Source: Alistipes sp. (GTDB lineage Bacteria; Bacteroidota; Bacteroidia; Bacteroidales; Rikenellaceae). Taken from it: a stretch of DNA of 64,000 nucleotides. The DNA lies in the NCBI GenBank assembly GCA_017474235.1, contig JAFVIB010000018.1:39226-103225 (forward strand). Direction: 5' to 3'. The position numbers and the translations under genes were made by a program. Shown piece by piece: positions 57,825-64,000 of this stretch. The number at the start of each line of letters is the position of its first letter. The first letter of the stretch is position 1. Below the pieces are notes generated by a model that worked only from the letters and a program-made list of their open reading frames with translations, had not been told where the DNA came from and searched no databases.

Positions 57825-58589
57825 CTATATATTCGATGAATTTATCAAAAACTGCTTAAAATCGGCAACTCGCGCCTTCGGAACAATGATTTTCTCCGGA
57901 GTCTCCACCTTTAAATTGACTGCCAAACGGCTGCCAAACCACACGGAGATATCCGCCACAGCATCTCTCGAAATGATAAATTGACGATTTGCGCGATAGA
58001 ACTTCTTGGGCGACAACATACCCTGCAAAGCCTCCAAAGTATGCTCCATAGGATACCTCTCGCCATTGTAACCGTAGGCATAAACCCTCTCTTCTTGCGT
58101 ATAACAATATGCTATGTCGCTTTGAGATACAGGTATCAGTTTGTCACGAAAGCGTACCAAGAAACTCTGTCGTTCTCGCTGCTGCTCCGACACCATTTTA
58201 TCTACGCGTTCAACATATTCGCCCCTATCAGCACCCGTAAGCAGCTGCCACTTATCCACAGCTCGGCGTACCTCCTCCTCCTTAATCGGCTTGAGCAGAT
58301 AGTCTATACTATTTACCTGAAAGGCTTTGAGTGCATATTGGTCATAAGCTGTTGTAAATATCACGGGGGAAGTTACAGTAACTTTATCAAAAATCTTGAA
58401 CGAATCGCCATCAGAGAGGTGTATATCCATAAACACCAAGTCGGGCGAAGGGTTGTTCTTAAACCACTCCACGCTATCTACAACCGTATCTAACACATCC
58501 ACAACCTCGGCATCGGGCGTAACACTTTGAAGTATCGCCTTGAGATTTTTTGCAGCCGCAGTCTCGTCCTCAATAATCAGCACCTTCAT
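57825..58589 (-). CDS. LytTR family response regulator
   Basis: A 254-residue DNA-binding response regulator. The receiver domain (1-120) has the acidic pair EDE near the start, the phosphorylated Asp in DLVFMDIHLSDG, and Lys in LLKPIKEEE. The LytTR domain (about 145-250: FRDKLIPVSQSDIAYCYTQEERVYAYG, FYRANRQFIIS) binds DNA. It starts 2 bases behind its sensor kinase. Confidence 0.95.
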   Translation of the reverse strand: MKVLIIEDETAAAKNLKAILQSVTPDAEVVDVLDTVVDSVEWFKNNPSPDLVFMDIHLSDGDSFKIFDKVTVTSPVIFTTAYDQYALKAFQVNSIDYLLKPIKEEEVRRAVDKWQLLTGADRGEYVERVDKMVSEQQRERQSFLVRFRDKLIPVSQSDIAYCYTQEERVYAYGYNGERYPMEHTLEALQGMLSPKKFYRANRQFIISRDAVADISVWFGSRLAVNLKVETPEKIIVPKARVADFKQFLINSSNI

Positions 58590-58591
58590 AG

Positions 58592-59911
58592 CTAACTCTT
58601 TTTAAGTGGCAACCTAACTGTAAACTTCTCGTCGCTACTCTCAATAGTGATATTTTTACCCACCATAAGCTCATAACGACTTGCCAAGTTCTCAAGACCC
58701 GTACCTGTGCCTACTTGTGGTTCAAGCAGTGGTCTTACAGGATTAGAAACTACCAAACAATCGCCCTCTGTACGGATAGATACACGCAACGGGTTCTTAG
58801 ATGTTATTGCATTATGTTTCACTGCATTACCTATCAGTGGTTGAAGTGATAGTGCAGGTAGTAGATAGCTCTTATACTGCTCGTCAATCTCAAAGTCGAA
58901 GAATATCTTATCGGCATATCTGATATGGAACATATAGCAGTACGCCTCGGCAAAATTCAACTCCTCAGCAAGCGACACAAGTTCTGTATTGTTGCCATTC
59001 TGAGTGATATAACGGAATGTATAAGAGAGTTGGTCTATATACTCCAGCGCACGCTTTGAGTCGTTATCTCTCACAAGCATCGAGAGCGAGTTGAGCGAGT
59101 TGAAGAAGAAGTGCGGGTTAATCTGACTCACAAGCATATTGTATCGCGTAGTGAGGTTTTCGTTCTGCAACAGCTCATTCTCGAGCAAAATCTGCTGACG
59201 CTGATATATAAGCACATAAATCTGCGAATAGAGCACCACCACAGCCAACATAAACAGACACTTGAGCATCACCACAAAGTCGAGCATTGTATCTGTCTGA
59301 CATACCAACTTAGTCTCTCCGCTATGGTAGAATGTTATTGGAGAGAGGAGATATGCCACTGTAGTTATAAGCAGAGCCACGATGATTCGCGTTGCAACCG
59401 ATGTCCAAACGGCATTATTACCCGTACGGCGCACCGTCATAATAAGTAGCAGCAGCAACGATGCAACCATATAGAAGAGTATCTGAAAGAGTATAACCTC
59501 CCATTGGTCAGAGCTGTTGTATAACGAGCCGTAGTCAAACTCCTTGCCGTTACGAACAAGCAGGCGGCTCATTATCGGGTGCGAGCCCTTACGATGGTGC
59601 TGACGCTGTGCCTCGATTGTCAGCACATCGCCATCCTCAAGGTCGAGCCTACCGATTGAACGACGCTCAACATAGATACTGTCGCCCGTAGAGCTATCTA
59701 TCAGATAGCCAAAGCCATCGACACTTACACTAAGTACCCCCTCGACAACCACCGTCGGTTTATGGTCTTTATGTTCCTTACCGCCACGCACCTCTGCCGA
59801 CTGATTTACGACCATCAGCAGCATATACGAGAAATTGACAATCAAACTGATAGCAAGTGCCACCAGCGTATATGAAACGATAGGGGATTTGTGTGTAAGT
59901 TTGAGCTTCAT
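58592..59911 (-). CDS. LytS/YehU-type sensor histidine kinase with a Rho-N-like segment
   Basis: A 439-residue sensor kinase. Four membrane segments: 11-35, 139-160, 169-192 and 211-236. The phosphoacceptor H267 is in QINPHFFFNSLN, and the N box in PLIGNAVKHNA. Between the first two helices, residues 55-122 look like the cold-shock/OB fold of Rho N-terminal domains (VDGFGYLID, DSIYVERRSIGRLDLEDGD, then the SRLLVRNG end). With a positive N-terminus inside, this segment should be outside the membrane. Similarity was judged by eye. Coupled with the LytTR regulator. Confidence 0.92.
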   Translation of the reverse strand: MKLKLTHKSPIVSYTLVALAISLIVNFSYMLLMVVNQSAEVRGGKEHKDHKPTVVVEGVLSVSVDGFGYLIDSSTGDSIYVERRSIGRLDLEDGDVLTIEAQRQHHRKGSHPIMSRLLVRNGKEFDYGSLYNSSDQWEVILFQILFYMVASLLLLLIMTVRRTGNNAVWTSVATRIIVALLITTVAYLLSPITFYHSGETKLVCQTDTMLDFVVMLKCLFMLAVVVLYSQIYVLIYQRQQILLENELLQNENLTTRYNMLVSQINPHFFFNSLNSLSMLVRDNDSKRALEYIDQLSYTFRYITQNGNNTELVSLAEELNFAEAYCYMFHIRYADKIFFDFEIDEQYKSYLLPALSLQPLIGNAVKHNAITSKNPLRVSIRTEGDCLVVSNPVRPLLEPQVGTGTGLENLASRYELMVGKNITIESSDEKFTVRLPLKKS

Positions 59912-59939
59912 AACTATCTTTTACGATTTTTATCCTAAA

Positions 59940-60470
59940 TTACTCCTCATCATACCACGACGCATACATACGATAGTCGCGTGCAATGCGTGCAATGATA
60001 GTCTCTCGCTGCTCCGGTGTCACCTCCTTAACCTTCTTTGCCGGCACACCTGCATAGACAGAGTTAGGCTCGAGCTTTGAATTTGAGAGTACCAACGCAT
60101 TGGCTGCAATAATACAACCCTCTGCCACCACTGCATTGTCAAGAATTGTTGCACCCATACCGATAAGGCAGTTATCCTCGATAATTGCACCGTGAATAGT
60201 TGCGTTATGACCCACAGAGACATCATTGCCGATATGTGTCTGCGAAGGCTTTGGCGAGCCGTCATAGAGGGTATGAATAACAGTACCGTCCTGAATATTT
60301 GTTCTATCTCCGATAGTTATCGTATTCACATCACCACGCAGCACAACATTGTACCAGATAGATGAGTCACGACCAACTGTAACATCTCCAATCAATACTG
60401 CTGTTTCAGCAACAAAAGTACCCTCGCCAACCTTTGGCGTATGGTTACGAACAGATTTAATGTATGCCAT
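59940..60470 (-). CDS. Gamma-carbonic anhydrase-like hexapeptide protein (YrdA/PaaY type)
   Basis: A 176-residue left-handed beta-helix protein. Hexapeptide repeats run from VLRGDVNTITIGD to NAVVAEGCII, and the three His metal ligands are in IHTL and VGHNATIHG. It may bind zinc and hydrate CO2 or act as a thioesterase. It lies in line with mazG upstream (13-base gap). Confidence 0.92.
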   Translation of the reverse strand: MAYIKSVRNHTPKVGEGTFVAETAVLIGDVTVGRDSSIWYNVVLRGDVNTITIGDRTNIQDGTVIHTLYDGSPKPSQTHIGNDVSVGHNATIHGAIIEDNCLIGMGATILDNAVVAEGCIIAANALVLSNSKLEPNSVYAGVPAKKVKEVTPEQRETIIARIARDYRMYASWYDEE

Positions 60471-60483
60471 ATTTTTTACGATT

Positions 60484-61257
60484 TTATTTCAACTTTTTAG
60501 CCTCCTGCCAATAGCTCTCCATCTGCTCGAGATTAAGGTCACTCACCAACTTATCCTGCTCGGCAGCACGAGCCTCTATGTGGTTAAAACGCTTGATAAA
60601 CTTCTTATTTGTGCGCTCTAACGCATTCTCAGGGTCGATGCCATAGAGTCGGCAGGCGTTGATAAGTGCAAAAAACAGATCGCCAATTTCGCTCTCAATA
60701 TTATCTCTGTTTTCAGCTCTCATCTCTGCCTCTACCTCAGCAATCTCCTCGTGTACCTTCTGCCACACATCCTGCTTCTGCTCCCAATCAAAGCCCGCAG
60801 AGGCAGCCTTTTCGCCAATTCTGAAAGCCTTGACCATTGCCGGCAGTGAACGAGGTACGCCACCAAGAAGACCACCTTTCCGAGCCTTTTTACGCAGTTT
60901 GAGTGCCTCCCAATTCTGCTTAACCTCCTCCGGAGAGTCGGCAATAACATCGCTGTATATGTGCGGATGACGATATATCAACTTCTCACACAGCGCATTG
61001 CATACATCGGCAAAGTCAAACTTGCCCTGCTCGTCAGCCATCTTTGAGTAGAAGACAATGTGTAACAACACATCACCTAACTCCTCCTTAATGCCCTCCA
61101 TATCGCCATCTGTAATGGCATCTGTAAGTTCAAAAGCCTCCTCAATAGTATTATTTCTCAGCGAAGCAAAGGTCTGCTCTCTATCCCAAGGGCACTGCTC
61201 CCTCAGAGTGTCCATAACCTCTAAAACTCGCGCTGTAGCCTTTAATTTATTCTCCAT
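60484..61257 (-). CDS. mazG: MazG nucleoside triphosphate pyrophosphohydrolase
   Basis: Hydrolyses abnormal (d)NTPs to NMPs. The 257 residues have the CPWDREQTF start, two EEAxEL-type metal motifs (IEEAFELTDAI, IKEELGDVLLHIVFY) and a second partial MazG domain near the C-terminus (IESEIGDLFFALIN). First of a minus-strand line that runs through the carbonic anhydrase toward the sensor kinase. Confidence 0.95.
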   Translation of the reverse strand: MENKLKATARVLEVMDTLREQCPWDREQTFASLRNNTIEEAFELTDAITDGDMEGIKEELGDVLLHIVFYSKMADEQGKFDFADVCNALCEKLIYRHPHIYSDVIADSPEEVKQNWEALKLRKKARKGGLLGGVPRSLPAMVKAFRIGEKAASAGFDWEQKQDVWQKVHEEIAEVEAEMRAENRDNIESEIGDLFFALINACRLYGIDPENALERTNKKFIKRFNHIEARAAEQDKLVSDLNLEQMESYWQEAKKLK

Positions 61258-61264
61258 ATTATAT

Positions 61265-61294
61265 TTGTTATTTCGTGCAAATATAGTAATTTTG
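61265..61294. promoter_or_regulatory. Face-to-face promoters of mazG and the GH20 gene
   Basis: Rightward: TTG (61265-61267), 19-base spacer, TAATTTTG (61287-61294) for the hexosaminidase. Leftward: a -7 TATATTTG on the minus strand (61278-61285) for mazG. The two -7 boxes are one base apart, so the promoters would compete. Confidence 0.55.
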
Positions 61295-61313
61295 TAGGAA
61301 ATATTATATATGT

Positions 61314-63470
61314 ATGAAAAAGTTATTTATACTCGCTTGTTCCCTGCTTAGCGTCATCTCCACCACAGCGCAGATTGTCCCGCTGCCAAAATCTGAGAGT
61401 TATACAGAGGGAGAGTTTACTATTACTGACAAGAGTTGCCTTGTCTATAACAGCAGAGTCCGCGATGCAGCAACCTACCTGCTCAACTACCTACCTTTCA
61501 AGCAGATACTCAGCTCACAGAAGGTTATGGACGGCGATGTCGTACTCTCTGTCAATACCTTTATGGAGCCGGAAGCATACCGCCTTACGGTCGATAATAA
61601 GAATATCACTATTGTCGGAGGTGGCTATGGTGGCGTGTTCAACGGTATTCAGACGCTATTACAGTTGCTTCCCGCGGATGTCTATAACGGCAAGAAAAAG
61701 CTACCTGTAACAGTACCTTGCTGCACGATTGAGGATAACCCGAAGTTTGACTATCGCGGCTTTATGCTTGATGTTGCAAGAACTTGGATTTCAGCAGATA
61801 GAGTAAAGCGTTATATAGACCTTATGGCACACTTGAAACTCAACAAGTTACACTTCCATCTGACCGATGACGAAGGTTGGCGTATTGAGATTAAATCGCA
61901 CCCTGAATTGGCGACTGTCGGAGGTTTTAGAGGTGGCGACAGCCCCGTCTATCCGCGTTATGCCAAGTTTGATGAGAAGTGGGGTGGTTACTACACGCAG
62001 GAGGAGTTAAGAGATATTGTCGCATACGCTGCACAGCGCAATATCGAGGTTATTCCTGAGGTCGATATGCCGGGTCACAGCCTCGCTCTCGGAACTATCT
62101 GTCCGGAGATTTTGTGCAACAATAGCCCTGACCTCAGCATCTCCAACGGTCTTGACATTCGTAATGTTTGGTGCGCAGCTAAAGAGAGCAACTACGCCCT
62201 GATTGACGATATTATCCGCGAGTTAAGCACCATATTTACCTCTGACTACATCCACATCGGCGGCGACGAGGTCAATATGAGCCAATGGAAGAGTTGCCCT
62301 GATTGTCAGCGACTTAAAGCAGAAAAAGGTCTTAAAAACGAGAAACAGATTGAGGACTACTTCATTGCCCGCACAACAGAGGTTCTTGCCAAATATGGCA
62401 AAAAGCCTGCTGTTTGGAACGAGGGAATTGACGGTGGTCTGTTACCAAAGAGTACTCGTGTACACGGCTGGGCAAGCATCAAGGCGTGCCTTAACGCGAC
62501 ATCGAAGGGTTATCCGACAATCATTATGCCGGGTCACTACTTCTACTTCGATATGAAGCAGTCTGCCTCCGAGCCGGGTCACACTTGGGCAGCCATTTTC
62601 GATGCAAAGAAGGTACTTTCATTCGACTTTGAGAAGCAGGGCTTTACAGCAGAGCATCTGAAGAGTGTAGCGGGTATTGAGGCATCTTTCTTCAGCGAAC
62701 TGTTTATTGCCAACAACCCCGAGAGCAACGACTATCTTGACTATATGCTCTTTCCACGCCTTGTAGCCCTCTCTGAGGTGGCTTGGAGCCACACTCGCCG
62801 CAGTTGGGAGGAGTTCTACACAGCCCTTAAAGATGCTCACTATGCCCGTATGGATGCTATGGGAGTAACCTACCGCTTGCAAACACCTCAGGTCGTATAT
62901 AGCGATGGTAAACTCACAGCATCGACAGCTGACGGCTCTACCTTATATTATACAGATACCCGCACAGGTAAGCGTTCCCGATACAGCAAGCCTATTGCCA
63001 CCACAACACCATACGCCTATGAGTTTATCAGCAAAAAGGGTAGTGGTATAAGCAAGAAGACAGGTAGCAAAGAGTACTTTGCACAACTCAAGCCGACCGT
63101 TGCAGTTACCACATCTCTTCCGTGCAGTTCAAAAACACCAATTACAAATGCAGCCAAATATAACGGCTCTATTGTCCGCACAACCCGTGCAGCCAAGGCT
63201 GGCGACTGGATTGAGTATCGCTTTGCAGAGCCTCTGAATTGCCGAGAAATAGAGATACAGACCGGACATATACACCTACGACGCTGTTTTCTCCTTAATG
63301 GCTACGCAGAGGTAAGTTATGACGGCAAAAACTTCACTCGCGTTGCCGACCTATTCGAAGGTGGAGCTATAATCCAGCCATCCGCAGCCGTACACGCAGT
63401 GAGAGTTCAGGCGACAGGGCGCAGTGATGCCGAGAATCAAGTTGTAATACAATCACTTAAAATTAAATAA
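61314..63470 (+). CDS. Beta-N-acetylhexosaminidase, GH20
   Basis: Exported glycosidase removing terminal GlcNAc or GalNAc. The 718 residues have a signal peptide (SVISTTAQ), an N-terminal GH20b alpha/beta domain (about 25-140), the GH20 barrel (about 145-500) with catalytic pair D318-E319 in HIGGDEV and the substrate-binding HFHLTDDEGWR, and C-terminal beta domains (from about 525), the last of galactose-binding/discoidin type. Probably acts on mucin or host glycans. It is followed by a lipoprotein gene 2 bases later. Confidence 0.95.
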   Translation: MKKLFILACSLLSVISTTAQIVPLPKSESYTEGEFTITDKSCLVYNSRVRDAATYLLNYLPFKQILSSQKVMDGDVVLSVNTFMEPEAYRLTVDNKNITIVGGGYGGVFNGIQTLLQLLPADVYNGKKKLPVTVPCCTIEDNPKFDYRGFMLDVARTWISADRVKRYIDLMAHLKLNKLHFHLTDDEGWRIEIKSHPELATVGGFRGGDSPVYPRYAKFDEKWGGYYTQEELRDIVAYAAQRNIEVIPEVDMPGHSLALGTICPEILCNNSPDLSISNGLDIRNVWCAAKESNYALIDDIIRELSTIFTSDYIHIGGDEVNMSQWKSCPDCQRLKAEKGLKNEKQIEDYFIARTTEVLAKYGKKPAVWNEGIDGGLLPKSTRVHGWASIKACLNATSKGYPTIIMPGHYFYFDMKQSASEPGHTWAAIFDAKKVLSFDFEKQGFTAEHLKSVAGIEASFFSELFIANNPESNDYLDYMLFPRLVALSEVAWSHTRRSWEEFYTALKDAHYARMDAMGVTYRLQTPQVVYSDGKLTASTADGSTLYYTDTRTGKRSRYSKPIATTTPYAYEFISKKGSGISKKTGSKEYFAQLKPTVAVTTSLPCSSKTPITNAAKYNGSIVRTTRAAKAGDWIEYRFAEPLNCREIEIQTGHIHLRRCFLLNGYAEVSYDGKNFTRVADLFEGGAIIQPSAAVHAVRVQATGRSDAENQVVIQSLKIK

Positions 63471-63472
63471 CT

Positions 63473-64000
63473 ATGAAGAGACTTTCTATCATCGCTGCAC
63501 TCCTTTGTGCGATGGTTTCGTGCGCACCAAAGGATAGCAATGTTCTACTGACAGAGCAGGCAGCCGCCGAGTATCTTGAGCCTGTACACCCGGGCAGCGC
63601 AGAGCGACCATTCTGGAACGGTTTTGCAAAGAAATTTATCTACGCTCCATCTTTTGACTTCAAGGCGGTTGATGGTGCAGTAGAGTATCTCTACACAGCA
63701 ACCGCAGAGAATGGTGCAAGTTGGAACTTTACGGCAAAGTGTCCACAGCAGCCACTCTCGCCAATTTGGGGTTCAATTCCCGAGGGTACAAATATCACTC
63801 TGACTGTTGATGGCGTTGATTCATCGGGCGCAGTTGTCGGCAGGGCAGGCGAGCGCACCTTTTGGCGCGACTACGGCTTTAACCCGCCATATACGGGTGC
63901 TGTTCGCAGTTATCGCGAGGCGGCAATTCTCGGTATGCTCTATGTGCATACAATGCCACAGATTCAGAAACTCGCAGAGTCATCAGAGCCCGATATGAGC
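63473..64000 (+). CDS. Lipoprotein of unknown function, N-terminal part
   Basis: The first 176 codons of an exported lipoprotein: signal MKRLSIIAALLCAMVSC, then a beta-rich start (ASFDFKAVDGAVEYLYT; ERPFWNGFAKKF). It is open to the window edge, so length and later domains are unknown. Straight behind the GH20 gene and on the same strand, it should belong to the same operon; a glycan-related role is inferred from that. No family recognised. Confidence 0.6.
   Translation, partial: MKRLSIIAALLCAMVSCAPKDSNVLLTEQAAAEYLEPVHPGSAERPFWNGFAKKFIYAPSFDFKAVDGAVEYLYTATAENGASWNFTAKCPQQPLSPIWGSIPEGTNITLTVDGVDSSGAVVGRAGERTFWRDYGFNPPYTGAVRSYREAAILGMLYVHTMPQIQKLAESSEPDMS

Overview
This is a 64 kb stretch of a Bacteroidales chromosome, most like an Alistipes/Rikenellaceae-type gut bacterium, although the genus cannot be proved from sequence alone. 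Four things point to it. Promoters repeatedly show the Bacteroidetes form (TTG, about 20 bases, then TAnnTTTG). There is a Bacteroidetes histone H1-like protein and a Bacteroidetes PUR-alpha-like protein. Lipoproteins, a TonB-dependent outer-membrane receptor and gut-type glycosidases (GH78-like, GH20) are common. The tmRNA gives an ALAA-ending tag. No phage, transposase, CRISPR array, tRNA or rRNA was seen; the content is mainly housekeeping.

Layout. 1-5450: end of mutS, then udk, gyrB and an FtsE-like ATPase on the minus strand, the tmRNA gene ssrA, and two 225-base copies of an unexplained repeat with RNA-like folding potential. 5472-13503: feoB with a tiny overlapping FeoB-associated Cys-rich protein, and a three-gene RND efflux operon. 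13644-20319: an H1-like protein, a tyrosine phosphatase coupled to a rhamnosidase-like lipoprotein, a 49-residue peptide followed by a fimbrillin-like lipoprotein, and a lipoprotein phosphoesterase. 20319-23076: glmM, an M20 peptidase and the phosphoesterase form one operon.

23183-30238 is a tight eight-gene plus-strand run: nucleoside phosphorylase, dnaN, a DnaQ-like exonuclease, a LysM protein, rex, a shortened ribF, a thioesterase and a YhhN protein. 30279-32454 is a BlaI/BlaR1-type regulatory pair. It has two identical-geometry operators on the promoter, and the BlaR1-like protein ends in ExbD-like domains. 32579-37064 holds htpG, an acyltransferase, an M15 peptidase and bcp. 37134-47371 holds trxA, dnaE, a DUF2007 protein, aroE, a PUR protein, hisS, ettA, a CapA-like lipoprotein and a small membrane protein.

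47534-64000 holds a DcaP-like porin, a membrane phosphoesterase, a four-gene TolC/HlyD/ABC-2 permease export operon without its own ATPase, a TonB-dependent receptor, a LytS/LytR-type two-component system, a gamma-carbonic anhydrase, mazG, a GH20 hexosaminidase and the start of another lipoprotein cut by the window edge.

The points most worth a second look are the duplicated structured repeat behind ssrA, the BlaR1-ExbD fusion with its tandem operators, a sensor kinase with a Rho-N-like OB segment predicted outside the membrane, and a RibF whose riboflavin-kinase half is cut down.
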